64,000 nt of DNA from Blepharisma japonicum (GCA_949751835.1 CATKHK010000066.1:1-64000); one strand, 5' to 3'. Positions 33,307-44,395 are shown, counted from the first letter of the stretch. Made by a program: numbers and translations. Notes: generated by a model from the letters alone, not told the origin.

Positions 33307-33657
33307 ATGGTAAAGAACCTTGATCGTCTCTATAGCAGGGCTGTATTTCTCGGATATAGAAGAGGAATTACCCTCCAAAACGAGAATCAATCATTACTAA
33401 GAGTGGAAGGTGTAAAGACAAAAGAAGACGCCAAATGGTATATTGGAAAGAGAGTCGCCTACGTTTATAGAGCTCACACTGCACAAACCAAAAAGAACAA
33501 ACAAACCAAATATAGAAGCATTCAAGGAAAAGTTATTGCTGCCCATGGAACTAATGGAGTTGTGAGAGCAAGGTTTGCCCATAATCTTCCTTCACAAGCA
33601 ATTGGAAAGTTAGTCAGAGTATTCATTTATCCATATAGACCAGCTATAGCTAACTAA
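33307..33657 (+). CDS. RPL35A: Ribosomal protein eL33 (RPL35A)
   Basis: 116 aa from ATG 33307 (MVKNLDRLYSRAVFLGYRRG); an ATG at 33295 would add four residues. Conserved blocks are LYSRAVFLGYRRG, LLRVEGVKTKEDAKWYIGKR, AYVYRAH, GKVIAAHGTNGVVRARF and NLPSQAIGKLVRVFIYPYRP, collinear with human RPL35A (110 aa). It is a component of the large ribosomal subunit. No intron and no TGA. Confidence 0.96.
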   Translation: MVKNLDRLYSRAVFLGYRRGITLQNENQSLLRVEGVKTKEDAKWYIGKRVAYVYRAHTAQTKKNKQTKYRSIQGKVIAAHGTNGVVRARFAHNLPSQAIGKLVRVFIYPYRPAIAN

Positions 33658-33710
33658 ATGAATTTTAATTCAGTTAAGTTTGGGTTATTTTAATGATAGT
33701 TGAATTTAGA

Positions 33711-35630
33711 TTAATTAATCATTGAACTGACTATTTTTTCGAGTCTTTCAAGCAGGCCGAAAGTTTTGTCTTTTTGAGATGGGCTGCTGGTGTCAATCAT
33801 ATATTTGTGAAGAAAATCGATTTCTTGTCTGATCCTTTCTTTCCAGTTACTGGTTTTTTCTTGGAAAATCATGACACGTTTCTTTAGTCGGTCTTCAAAT
33901 CTATCTTTGATTTGGACAATTTCTGTTTCTCTCCTCTCAATAATTTGCTTATAATATTCGCTTTCTTCTCTAAGTCTATCATTAAGAATAGCAACTTCAC
34001 TCTTAAATTTTTCTACTTCTTGGTCATATCTAATACTTGATTCTATATCATTTTCTTTTAATCTGGATAGCTCACTACTCATTCTCTTTGCTTCAGTGAC
34101 TGTTTGGTCTAAACTTGTGCTAAGCTCAAAAATTTTGCTTTCCATCTCAGTTATCATGGACTGCAACTTTTGTCTGTCATCATTTAAAGCATCAATTTCC
34201 TCTTCTTTATAATTAAGCATTTGATTAAAATGCTCCTTTGATTTTTGCACTTCTGCTTTGATTTTTTCGATTTCAAATTCAGCTGTAGCTGTCTGCTTCT
34301 CAACCTCGTGGTGGTATTCTTTTGATAATTCTTCTATTTTATCATAATGTTCCTTTTCCCGATTTATAATTTCTTGGTTATACTGTTTTTTTACGTTTTC
34401 TAACTGCTCTTGTAAAGATTTTTTATCTTTCATAAAATTTTCTTCTGTAAGCCTTGATTTTTCTTCCATTTTATAGATTTCCTGGTTTTTTGACAGCAAT
34501 TCTTCTTGCTTATTATTAAGAAACTCTTTGACTCTTTGATATTGAGAATTTAAATCCTGATATTGAGCTTGGAGCTCTTTATGGACTTGTATTAGATTTT
34601 CCAGCTCCTGCCTGACTTCATTTAATTCTGTATCAAGAACTTCAATTCTATGCTCTTTTTTAGTGTCATCAGCTATATATTTATTCTGTAAGCTGTCCAT
34701 CAGCAGCTTCAAATTATTTATCTCAAGCTCCAGCTTAGACTGAACCTCTTTTTGGTCAAGCAGCCTCTCTTCATACTGGATTTTCATAGTTTCAAACCTC
34801 TCCTCTAAGCCTTGTGCTTTTTCATATAGCTCATCTCTTTCATTTTCAGTCTCTTTCGTTCTTTTTCTCTCATTTTCTAATTTCTCTTTCACATCCTGCA
34901 GCTTTTGTGATGCAATTTGAGAACTTTTTTCTAGAAAAGAAGCTTGTTCTTGATTACTAATAATCGCTCTTCTTAATTTTTCAATTAATTCTTCCCTTTC
35001 TAATTTTGAATCAGCTAGCAAGTGCTTCAAGTTTTCATTTTCTTGGTGGGATTCTAGTAGATTTCTGTTTAAATTTTCGTTTCTGTTCTGCAGATCTTCA
35101 TTAGCGGAAAGGTAGCTGTCTATTGAAAGCTTTAGGCTTCTGTTTTCTTCAGAAATAGTTTTCAGTTTGGTGTCTACTGCAACTACAGCCTCATTTCATT
35201 CTTCAATGATTGTGTGCTGGCGGGATATTTCTTCTTTAAGCTCTTCAGATATCTCCTGCAGCTTTAAATTGTCTGATGTAAGATCCTTGCTAGTTTTTTT
35301 TTCTTTTTCTAATGAAGATTTAGTTTTTTCAAGCTCATCTGTTAGTTTGAAGATTTTTGTCTGCAGGAAACCAATGTTGTCTTGGTGCTCTTGGTTTTCA
35401 AATTTCAAAGCATTATTTACAACTTCGAGGTCGTCTACTTCTCCTTTGAAAACCTCAATGTTTCTTAATAATTCTCTATTTTGTCTTTCGAGATCTTGTC
35501 TAGCAGCTCTTTCTTGGTCGAGTTCAGTTTCTAAGACTTCAATTGTGTCTTTGCATTTTCTAAGCAGCGATTCTTTTCCGTCACTTGACCTACTTTCGAT
35601 TAAAAAGTTCTCAAAATTGTCAACACTCAT
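33711..35630 (-). CDS. Long coiled-coil protein
   Basis: 639 aa with one TGA read as Trp (IIEE-W-NEAVVAV). It begins MSVDNFENFLIESRSSDGKE and is almost uninterrupted coiled coil (LETELDQERAARQDLERQNR; LDTELNEVRQELENLIQVHK). The far C-terminus includes KTSNWKERIRQEIDFLHKYM. It resembles centrosomal and basal-body filament proteins in composition, but no family is recognised. Confidence 0.8.
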
Positions 35631-35853
35631 CACTTAGTTAAATTAATTATAAATAGAAACTTATATTTTTTTTGCTTTATAAGATATCAGGTGAATTGTA
35701 CAAGAGTAAACTTAGATATCTTGTTGTTGGTCACCTATTGATTTTTGCATTTAGCTGTTGAGAAATGACTTGATATTACTCAGGCTAAAAATGCATATGA
35801 TATATATATCACAGCCATAGTTATAATATTCAAATTATATAACTAGTGTCTAA

Positions 35854-36462
35854 TTAGCCACAGCAAGCTTTTCTAGAGTTTTCACAAGCTGGCTTCTTAG
35901 CAGGAACAAATCTTACTGCTCCTAAACTTTGCCCGAACCCTCTATCCTTTATTTCTTTAGCAACATGATGGAAAGCTTCAGTTACATTAATGTTGCTTTT
36001 AGCGCTAGCTTCAAAAAACTTAACTCCAAGTTCCTTTGCCAGTGCTTCTCCTTGCTCTGTGCTGATCTTTTTATCTGGTTTATCACATTTATTTCCCACA
36101 AGTACCTTTACCACATTTTCACTAGAATGGGTTTTTATTTGCTGCATCCAGCTGCGGATATTGTTAAAGGAGTTTTCATCTGTGCAGTCATATATCAAGA
36201 TAATACCCATTGCTCCTTTATAGTAAGACTGAGTTATGGTTCTAAAGCGCTCTTGCCCTGCTGTATCCCAAATTTGAAGTTTTATTTTACTATCTTCAAC
36301 ATCGACTGTTTTTAGTTTGAAATCTATACCAATTGTAGTCAAATGTGAGGAAGTAAAATTATCATCAGAAAATCGGAGCAGAAAACAGGTTTTGCCAACT
36401 CCTGAGTCTCCTATAACTAAGAGCTTTATAAGGTAATCGTATTGAGAAGAACTTCTTTCCAT
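35854..36462 (-). CDS. Rab-family small GTPase (Rab8/Rab1 group)
   Basis: 202 aa. All guanine-nucleotide motifs are intact: GDSGVGKT (18-25), switch [27 protein letters not shown] and SAK. The C-terminus CCG (…KACCG) is a Rab geranylgeranylation signal. The RabF motifs [19 protein letters not shown] and [13 protein letters not shown] place it in the Rab1/Rab8/Sec4 exocytic group; exact class not resolved. No TGA codon and no intron. Confidence 0.94.
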   Translation of the reverse strand: MERSSSQYDYLIKLLVIGDSGVGKTCFLLRFSDDNFTSSHLTTIGIDFKLKTVDVEDSKIKLQIWDTAGQERFRTITQSYYKGAMGIILIYDCTDENSFNNIRSWMQQIKTHSSENVVKVLVGNKCDKPDKKISTEQGEALAKELGVKFFEASAKSNINVTEAFHHVAKEIKDRGFGQSLGAVRFVPAKKPACENSRKACCG

Positions 36463-36725
36463 ACTTTATTATTTGGAGTGTTATGTAATCAGAAGTCATC
36501 AGATAAAGATATAGTATAAATAGATAATTAAATTAAAATGAATTTAAAAATTTTACTATTTCCTATTATTTATTTAATTTTAAAATTCATATAAAATAAT
36601 AAAATAAATTAGAGAATTTAGATGAAATTAGTTAATTAGGCTGATTCTAATATATTTTTCATAAGAAAATAATCAAATGCCTAAACTATCCCATAATTAA
36701 GGCCTCATCAGCTTGTTTGTATAAT

Positions 36726-37181
36726 TTAAATTATTATGCAGCCTGAGCATTGTGACCTACCTCCTCCATTTGCAGTTTTCTTAATATCGTATTCGCTGAG
36801 CATTGAGGATCGAGAGCTCTCATTAAGAGAGATATTGTTTATTATAAAGCTTGTATTTTTATAATACTCATCATCTTCTGGTGCTGTAAAGCTTTTAATA
36901 CTTGAACTTACATCCTTTTCAAATAAACCGAGAAATTTTACTGTACTGGACTGCTCTTTCAGTGTTTTTGATGATGCGTCAGTAGCTATTGATATTTCTG
37001 CCTCATTTGATATATCTTCACCTTTGGGTTGCTTATAGCAATTATTTGATTGTTTTTCGTCCTTTTTTTCATCTAGATACAAACCTTGCTGCATTTCCTC
37101 ATCTGCGATACTTAATGGATGAATGTGATGGGAGTTTGGCAAGCATTCCTCATTGCAAATTTGAGAAGTTTGTGTTGACAT
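36726..37181 (-). CDS. Small acidic Ser-rich protein with CaaX box
   Basis: 151 aa, low-complexity and acidic (MSTQTSQICNEECLPNSHHI…). It ends CSGCIII, so the last four residues CIII fit a CaaX prenylation box (X = Ile suggests geranylgeranylation), with a second Cys upstream that could be palmitoylated. No domain recognised. A similar small disordered protein ending CIMF lies at 54097-54447. Confidence 0.66.
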   Translation of the reverse strand: MSTQTSQICNEECLPNSHHIHPLSIADEEMQQGLYLDEKKDEKQSNNCYKQPKGEDISNEAEISIATDASSKTLKEQSSTVKFLGLFEKDVSSSIKSFTAPEDDEYYKNTSFIINNISLNESSRSSMLSEYDIKKTANGGGRSQCSGCIII

Positions 37182-37623
37182 TTTACCATTATTAAGTCTC
37201 CTTTGAAAAGTTGAAATATTAATTTAGATATGAAAAAATAATTTACTGTGCGAATTAGGCTTTTGTATAAAGCAAAAGAATAAAATATTTGTTTAATTAC
37301 TTATAAATAAAGTTTTTTGTAATAATATTGGTAATTTAGAATTTCCACAAGAATTGCTATGAGCTAAAGCTTTAGGATTTATTTGGATATTATTATACTA
37401 ATTACTTGTCAAAATATATAAAATGGAATTAAAAACATAAACTTGGATTTCAGATAGCAGGCACTACAGATAAATTTAGATCTATTATTCTTGCAGAGAT
37501 GATTGTAAACGAGAAATAAAATACCCAGATCATTTATCACTTGACCCTTTTTCTATAATTTTTTTCCAAATATTCGAAAATATTAAAAGATTTTCATACT
37601 TTTAAGACATTCCGAAAATTTAT
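37182..37623. other. Intergenic region, no gene seen
   Basis: 442 bp before the decayed ubiquilin. No convincing ubiquitin-like domain could be read here, although a decayed 5' part of that gene would be expected in this stretch. Confidence 0.45.
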
Positions 37624-38351
37624 ATGTGAAAGGAAACTCTCAAGAAGAAAGCAAGCAAATCTTTCGTTTTTATCATTCTGCAGCATATCTCATTAGGAGA
37701 AGGAGAGTTGCTGGCTTATTATATGGACTCAATAATGAATCAAGATACTTATATGATCAACTCAAATTCAAAGTTAAGAGAACTGTTAAAAAGGATATAT
37801 CAGATTAGAGATGCACATAAAAACCACCAAATAATACGATCCTATGATTAGCGCTATTGAAAGAATGAGTATCAACAATACAAAGAGATTACTAGAAGTT
37901 TTCCTGCTGCTGCAGTTCAAATCTGTATTCTGTAGAAGCTAATTCTCAGCTATTCAATTTTCTCAACAAGCCAGTCTCTGAATCCCCCTCATCAAGCCCT
38001 CAAATACTTTACTTGATAAATTAGTTTTAATGAACCCAATGATGTAACCTAAAAATTTCCTACAAAATCAGCATTTTCTTAGCAAGGATCCCTACTCAGA
38101 CTCCTTCTTTTCCAAATCTCAAATATCCTACGCATGATCCCTATCGGTATTTATGGATACCTTTTATGCAGCCCAGTCTTTTTGACATGCAGGGTTGATA
38201 TAATCCACTAGGATTTGCTCAAAGCCCAAGAAAGTTTTACAGTGATCAGCTTTAGACAATAAAAGAGATCGGCTTTATAAATGAAGAAGCCAACATTCAA
38301 GCTCTTCAAGTAGCAGATGGTAATGTAGGATTAGCTATTGGAAGATGCTAA
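37624..38351 (+). pseudogene. Decayed ubiquilin (DSK2-like) gene
   Basis: The 3' end encodes a clear ubiquilin UBA domain: IKEIGFINEEANIQALQVAD followed by GNVGLAIGRC and TAA at 38349. Upstream, in shifting frames, come ubiquilin-like stretches (INSNSKLRELLKRIYQIRD; PFMQPSLFDMQG). Reading needs at least two frame changes and passes TAG at 38253-38255 (just before the UBA, where ubiquilins often have Gln) and other TAA/TAG codons. None of the frame changes can be explained by a 15-16 nt intron. Ubiquilins carry ubiquitinated clients to the proteasome; a working copy is presumably elsewhere. An alternative is a real gene using another code, but the frame changes argue against this. Confidence 0.7.
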
Positions 38352-38488
38352 ATATACTAAGATAATTATAATAATAAAATGCCATCCTTAAAATTTATTT
38401 CTGGCCAGATCATACCCAAATTGATTAAATATAAAGCCAAAATAAAATCCTATGCGATTTTACATGAATTTCTTTAATAATACTAATC

Positions 38489-39847
38489 ATGAATAAAATC
38501 CAAACCATAATTTTAAAGTCGAATTTCCGAATTAACAGAAGTTTTTCAGAAAATTGATGAAATCCCCGAAAATTAGCCGGATATATTAAGCATGAATCAA
38601 AAAAGGTTTGGCAAGGCTGCAAACTTCTATATCATGATGGCAAATATATGATTAAAACAAAATATCGCCTAACATTCTACGAAGATACCTGGACTATTCA
38701 TGACTCAAGAATCATATCAAGGGTCACACCAGATCTATTAAAGATGATTCCTTTCAGCATTTTCATTATTATCCCTGGTGCTGAGCTGACTTTGCCCTTT
38801 TTCTTATTTATTTTCCCAAATATGATCCCCTCATCCTTTTTAAGCAAAACCAAAGAAGATGAGCATTGAAAAAATATTATTATGAAACGAAAAGTTTATG
38901 CAAATAAGCTTCATAGATATTTGATTGAAAAAAGCAAGCAAATCAAAGACTTGAAGTATAAAAAGTTTAAGGACAAGCTGATTTATAGGCCAAATTCTAT
39001 GAGAATCGAAGATTTAGTTATGAACCATCAATTATTTTTCAAGGATTTTAACTTTGGAAATATGAATGCAGAAGAGCTAAAATCTGTTTGCCGATTTCTC
39101 GGATTCGACCCTTGGACTGGATTTAAGTCTATTAGTAAAATAGTGCTGTTTCCTTTATCAAAGTTATTCAGTTATATAAGCGTTGAAATCCCGAGCACTT
39201 GAAATCCTACAACTTTTCCTTTTAACCAAATCCAAAGGAATATTGTTATGTATCAACTTAGAAAATACTTATCACAAAAACGAGGAGAAGATATGCTCCT
39301 TTTAGCAGAAGATATTGATTTTATTGAAGATTCCTTACTTATTGTCTGCTGTCGCGAGCGCGGGATTGATACAGAGTTTCGTTCAGACAATGATATGAGA
39401 AATGACCTTAAAGAATGAATTTATTATTCCACTTACCCACTCACAAAAGGTCCGGTAAAAAGTGAAATTTTAGTATTTTCTGTAGCTTTACGATATTTAG
39501 AAGACGATTATGATATTGGCGAATTCATTGAAGAAGAGAAGCCTGAAGAGCTGAAAGATTCTATTAATGTTGCATATCAAGAAACAATTGAAAGAATATT
39601 GAATTATGACAAGCGAAAAATTCTGGAATTGTTGGAATTGGCAGAAAATACGAGTTTAGAACAAATGAGTGATAGCCAGAGAAAATATATTAAAGAAAAG
39701 CTTACTGAGGTAGTTGAAGAAAATCTGTTTTATGATGAACTAGATAGGATCAAAAGAGTACTGAAGAAGATAGAAAATGCATTGGATAAGTCTGGAGCAA
39801 TTATTGAAGGTCCAGAAAAATCAAAGCATAATAAAACTGACATTTAA
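38489..39847 (+). CDS. LETM1-like mitochondrial inner-membrane protein
   Basis: 452 aa with five in-frame TGA codons read as Trp, including two adjacent ones (SEN-WW-NPRK). The N-terminus MNKIQTIILKSNFRINRSFS is basic and amphipathic, a likely mitochondrial presequence. The LETM1 domain follows: KKVWQGCKLLYHDGKYM, then DLLKMIPFSIFIIIPGAELT and LFIFPNMIPSSF, the TM segment with its flanking Pro residues. The C-terminal half is helical and acidic. LETM1 affects K+/H+ or Ca2+/H+ exchange and mitochondrial volume. No EF-hand is visible. Found only after TGA is read as Trp; the start lies about 140 bp after the ubiquilin pseudogene. Confidence 0.88.
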
Positions 39848-40179
39848 TTTACTTTAGCTAAATAGCAGCACATATAAATTTAATTTAAATATGGTAGAAT
39901 TTTTTCAAAAGCATCATTATTTATTAAAGATAGCCTAATAATGCTATGACCTGAAATTTTGCAGGATGATCTAGATTAATTTATATTCTAATCTACATCT
40001 TAACAGTATATCTTAAGTATGCAATCTTGCACTTTGCTTTTTAAAAAGAATACTATTATTATTATTATTCTTCTGCAGAGAATTGAGCATATACTTATAA
40101 AATTGCTTATCAATAGCTATTTTTAATTGATTCAACCAGAAGATGGACAAATTAAGAAAATAACTTTATTTAATGATTT
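39848..40179. other. Intergenic region with ATT microsatellite
   Basis: 332 bp between convergent genes. A short (ATT)n run lies at about 40052-40069. No gene or RNA recognised. Confidence 0.5.
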
Positions 40180-40881
40180 TTATATGATTGCGTTAAGAAA
40201 TAAATATCCAATAAAAAATCCAATAATGAATGTAATGATCAGATGCATAAATGTAAAATTCCCACCTTTATCCGAGCTGAGCATCATTTCAATATCTTGG
40301 CTAAACCTGAGTTTATGATTTGCCTTATCAATCTCCGCTTTAAGTCTATCGATCGCTAAGGTCAACTCACTGCTCCTTGTAGTCAATTTCTTCTTCTTTA
40401 TCTCCAGCTCCTGCATTTCATCTTTATATGAATCTTGCACAGCCTCAACATTCACGCTATCCCTAAAACTCTTGAATTCTTCTGATTCCTGATACACCGA
40501 ATCTCTCTGTTGTAGTATTTTAGCACTTATTTTATGGTCTTCCACCCCTTTATCGCTTCAGTTGATTTTTGAAGAGTCAAGTTGATTAGTTTTCAAAGCC
40601 TGGATCAGGAATTTGTGTTGCTTCTGCAATGCTTCTTCAGATTTCAAAAATATGATGTTCAAGGAAGTTTGACCTTGAGGAGGCAGAATCCCATGTGCGG
40701 GAGATACTAAAAAGCTTTTATGAGATGAAGTTTTTACTTTGAATGCAACTGAACTTTGACTCAGGTTTGTTAGTGATAATTGTGAAATTGATTCGGGATT
40801 CTCTGTGACAGAAAAATTTATAAAATCAGATGGAGAAAGTCTGAGAACCTCACTTATTCTGCATTATTCTTACTCAACCAT
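40180..40881 (-). CDS. VAMP-associated protein (VAP), ER contact-site receptor
   Basis: 228 aa in two exons, 40881-40874 and 40858-40180, with a 15-nt intron after only 8 coding bases. MVEISEVLRLSPSDFINFSV begins an MSP domain (about 1-125) with SHKSFLVSPAHGILPPQGQT, the region that in VAPs binds FFAT motifs. A coiled coil (LEIKKKKLTTRSSELTLAID) and a C-terminal TM anchor (FMHLIITFIIGFFIGYLFLN) follow. One TGA codes Trp (IN-W-SDKG). VAPs tether the ER to other membranes. It starts 84 bp from the divergent papain-like gene. Confidence 0.9.
40859..40873 (-). other. 15-nt intron in the VAP gene
   Basis: Sense sequence GTAAGAATAATGCAG, phase 2, ending CAG instead of the usual TAG. It leaves an 8-base first coding exon and restores MVEISEVLRLSP. 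Confidence 0.85.
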
Positions 40882-40965
40882 ATTTTGATGATAATAATTC
40901 TTATATGCATTACTTGAAGAATTCTAAATTCTAAAGCCCTTTACCATAATTGGTGAATTTTATAA

Positions 40966-42039
40966 ATGGATAATCTTCTTTCGTCAAAGATCCGCGCAAA
41001 TCCATGGACCTCTAAAAGAGTTGTTGCAGTCGTAAGTATGCTGGGATTAGTTGCAGTTATTGCTGCTATTGCAATTTCTTCAAACTCTCCAGTGTCAAGT
41101 ATATTTCTTAAGCAAATAGAGCTTGAGGAATCTGAGTTCCAAGATTTTCTCCAAACTTATCACAAAAGTTATCAAGGAGAAGAGTATCTAAAACGTTTAA
41201 ATATTTTTAGAGACAATACAGCTTTTATAAGAGTTCATAACCTGCAAAATCAAGATTGGGTACTTGGGATCAACCAATTTGCTGATATGACTTTTCAAGA
41301 ATTCAAAGAAAAATACCTAACTAGCAAGTTTCCTGAAACCAAGCCTCAGGAAATAAAAGAAATCGAAAATCCAGTTCAAGGCACCCCTGCAACAGTTGAC
41401 TGGAGAGCTAAAGGAGCCGTTACTCCTGTATTAGATCAAGGGACTTGTCTTGGAGGATCATATGCATTTGCTGCAATAGGTGCAATTGAAGGGATTTGGA
41501 ATATCACAGGAAATCCTTTAGTCCCTCTTTCTGTCCAAGAAATTATTGATTGTTCTGGGACATATGGCAATCACGGCTGCGATTTTGGAAATGTTATAGG
41601 AGTTTATGAGTATGTCACTGCCAAAGGAGTTACCTCTGATGCCAATTACCCATTCACAGCTAAGACAGGCACTTGCAATGGAGGAGATGTAACTAAAATA
41701 GTGGCCGAAGTCCAAGGATACAGCGAAATAAATAATTCTACCTCTGCAGCTTTAATGACTCTTGTTGCCCAGCAGCCAGTCACAGTCGGCGTTCAAGCTG
41801 ACCAATCAACGTGGGTATTTTACCATGGAGGAATAATAACTAACAACTGCGGGACCAAGCCAGACCACAATGTGCTGATTGTCGGGTATAATAGTATTAA
41901 AAAGCCTAATTATTGGATTGTCAAGAACTCATGGGGCAGAGATTGGGGTGAAAGCGGGTATATGAGAATAGCCATGAAAGATGGAGCTGGTGTTTGTGGA
42001 ATCAATTTATATGCATCTTTTCCGGAAGCTGATAATTAA
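40966..42039 (+). CDS. Membrane-anchored papain-like protein, Cys25 replaced by Ser
   Basis: 357 aa, no TGA. A basic N-terminus, one TM helix (VVAVVSMLGLVAVIAAIAIS), an I29 propeptide (SEFQDFLQTYHKSYQGEEYL, INQFADMT) and a C1A domain from about 145. The active-site block reads QGTCLGGSYAFAAIGAIEG: Ser165 takes the place of Cys25 and Tyr166 of the usual Trp, with one extra residue before them. His301 (DHNVLIVGYN) and Asn321 (KNSWGRDWGESGY) remain. Same layout as the gene at 10154-11248 but a different local sequence, so the loss of Cys may be old or repeated. Substrate binding, Ser-based hydrolysis or an inhibitory role are open. Confidence 0.92.
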   Translation: MDNLLSSKIRANPWTSKRVVAVVSMLGLVAVIAAIAISSNSPVSSIFLKQIELEESEFQDFLQTYHKSYQGEEYLKRLNIFRDNTAFIRVHNLQNQDWVLGINQFADMTFQEFKEKYLTSKFPETKPQEIKEIENPVQGTPATVDWRAKGAVTPVLDQGTCLGGSYAFAAIGAIEGIWNITGNPLVPLSVQEIIDCSGTYGNHGCDFGNVIGVYEYVTAKGVTSDANYPFTAKTGTCNGGDVTKIVAEVQGYSEINNSTSAALMTLVAQQPVTVGVQADQSTWVFYHGGIITNNCGTKPDHNVLIVGYNSIKKPNYWIVKNSWGRDWGESGYMRIAMKDGAGVCGINLYASFPEADN

Positions 42040-42085
42040 TGTCCACTTATTTACAGCAAAAATAATAGTTAACTAATAGTTAAGT

Positions 42086-43375
42086 TCACAGTTGAGGCTT
42101 GCCTGATGGCTTTATAGGTGCTGCTTTTCGGGCAGGTGATAAGCTGACTGGGACACTTTTGGCGAGATAAACTTCTTTGATCCGTTGAAGTCGTTCCAGC
42201 TGGACTGCATATTGTATTGGAAGACTTCTAGTGCTAAATATATTCCCTTTGGAATTTCTAATTTTGACAGGATTCATCTTTGTCTTAACTGGGTATTTTA
42301 TTTTTGGCAGTTTTAAAGCTCCATAGCTTTCTTTTAGAACTTCAATAGATATCTTAGTTGGTGATCTTTTTTCTTCATTTTTTATAGATCTGTGTGAAAA
42401 ACTATTAATTTTTCACGAGGATTTTTTAGATGGTCTTTCTGGAGTAGGCTCAGACCTGTTATCTCCATAATTCGGCTTTGGCAAGCTGTTTGAAATAATT
42501 TTTATGTTATCTGAAACTTTGATTACGTCAATCAAAGAATTCTCTTGAGACTCTTCAGGACTTTCTACGTATTTTCCTGAATGCTTCTTTATAATGCTGC
42601 TTTTAAGTAGCTGTTCACAGCTTGGTCTGGCCGAAGGCTCAACCTGTAATAATTGTCCTATAACTTTACTAAGCTCTTTAGAAAACATTCTTGGGATAGG
42701 AGGATATTCCCCTTTTATTACTTTCTGAAATAAACCGTTCATATCTTCTGCTTTAAACGGCGGATTTAATGTAGCTGCTTCATAGACTACACAGCCTAGC
42801 GATCACATATCACTTTTATTATCATAAGGCTTATCTTTTCATACTTCCGGACTTGCATAATAAGGAGTCCCTGTCTGTGTATACAGTAGGCCTTGTTTCG
42901 CCACCTTTGATACATTCATGTCTCCTAGTTTTACCGTTCCATCTTTATTTAAGAACACATTAGCCGATTTCAGGTCTCTATGCAGCACATCTAGCTCATG
43001 AAGCACTTTAAGCCCTCTTAGCAGCTGTATGAGCACATTCCACACAAAGTTTTCGCTCATATAACGGCCTTTTTTTTGGTAGTAACAAATCCGCTGATAT
43101 AAATCTCCTGAGTCAGCATATTCCATGACAAGGCAAAGTGACTCGCTTTCTTCATCTATAAATGCTTCTTTATAAGAAATCACATTGGGATGTGCAATAC
43201 TTGCCAAAATCCTAACCTCTGTAAGTGCATTTCTTTTTTCTTTTGGCTTCAAAGGTCCAAGCTTGACTTTTTTAAGAGCATACATTTGGCCATCATCCTT
43301 TCGCTTGACAAGGGAGACAGTTGAGTACGCTCCTTCTCCTAGTGATTTGATTATTTCAAATGAGTCAAGAGACAT
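42086..43375 (-). CDS. NEK-family protein kinase
   Basis: 429 aa from ATG 43375 (MSLDSFEIIKSLGEGAYSTV). Kinase domain about 5-260: LHRDLKSANVFL, LGDMNVSKVAKQGL (DMN in the DFG position, as in many protist NEKs), TGTPYYASPEVWKDKPYDNK. Three TGA codons are Trp, two of them at invariant kinase positions (PEV-W-KDKPY and SDM-W-SLGC). The C-terminus is basic and Ser/Pro-rich. NEKs control cilium length and basal-body function. It starts 15 bp from the divergent ankyrin gene. Confidence 0.94.
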
Positions 43376-43390
43376 ATTTCGGACTATAAA
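43376..43390. promoter_or_regulatory. 15-bp bidirectional spacer between NEK and ankyrin genes
   Basis: The start codons of two divergent genes are 15 bp apart, and the spacer ends in CTATAAA. Either the promoters lie inside the coding regions or initiation is nearly at the start codons. Confidence 0.5.
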
Positions 43391-44395
43391 ATGAGAGACC
43401 AATTAAAGCTGTCCATGGAATTAAAGGCTATCCTTGCTTCTGACGACCTTAATAATTTTAAACAAGCCAAAGTCAGACGAGGTGGAATTTATGGCAAAGA
43501 AAAGAAAACGATTCTTCACCAAGCGGCGAAGTATTGTCAAAATATTGACATCCCGTGCTATTGTGTATATAAACTGAAAGTCAATCCAAGCACCAAGACA
43601 AGAAAATCAAGCTCAACAGCTCTGCATTATGCTTGTATATATGGAAGGCTAAAACTCGTGGAGTTCCTCGTGTCTTCTTGTAAAGTTTCTGTTGATGTAC
43701 AGAGAAAACATGGACAGACACCCCTGTTGTTGGCAGTCCAGCACAATTATACTGAGCTGGCAGAGTTTTTGATAAGCAAGGGTGCTGATTTGTACGCTAA
43801 AGATAGCGAAGACTGATCTTTAGCCCATTGGGCAGCCAGAAATGGAAACTCAGACCTGCTGTCCAAGTTGATAAAAGCTGGTGCTCCTTTTCATGGAGTC
43901 ACCAAGAATTCTGAACATTGCTTGCATATGGCTGCATGAAGTGGAAACGTGGATGTTGTAAAAACACTTTTCTCCTTATTCTACCCTTTTGCTTGCGGTG
44001 GAAAGGGTACCGTGCTCCATTATGCTAAGGGCAATTGGGAAATTGTAGAATGGATCATCGCGAATACCATTTGGCAAAAAATGCCTCGTTTAAGCATTCT
44101 GCTTGATATTGGGGCGACCAGCGACTTAATAGTTCAATATTGTAAAGAAGAGATCAACTTGGGGGTTGTATTATTATATGATAGAGCCGATTTGTTAGAA
44201 ATTTTATATGTAAATAAAAAAATCCAAATTCAATTTTTAATCCGTGAGAGGTTAGGACCAAAATGCGCTCGGAAAATAAAAATATTAGAAAGATGGGAAA
44301 ATGTCAGAGGGTTACTTTTTGTATATAAAACAGCCAAGTCTACTTATGCAAAAGTACCTTTATGCATTGCTAGAGAAATTTCCGAATATATTTAA
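43391..44395 (+). CDS. Ankyrin-repeat protein
   Basis: 334 aa with two TGA codons read as Trp (SED-W-SLAHW, MAA-W-SGNVD). Ankyrin repeats lie at about 35-235: STALHYACIYGRLKLVEFLV, GQTPLLLAVQHNYTELAEFL, SLAHWAARNGNSDLLSKLIK and HCLHMAAWSGNVDVVKTLFS. The end, LLFVYKTAKSTYAKVPLCIA followed by REISEYI, resembles the terminal helix pair found in many ciliate ankyrin proteins. Function not recognised. Confidence 0.82.

Noticed and set aside
37626-37808. Small basic protein of 60 aa
   Set aside because: It begins at GTG, and the overlapping frame carries ubiquilin-like sequence; treated as part of the decayed ubiquilin.
38425-38622. 65-codon minus-strand frame
   Set aside because: Antisense to the 5' end of the LETM1-like gene, which has a presequence and domain match.
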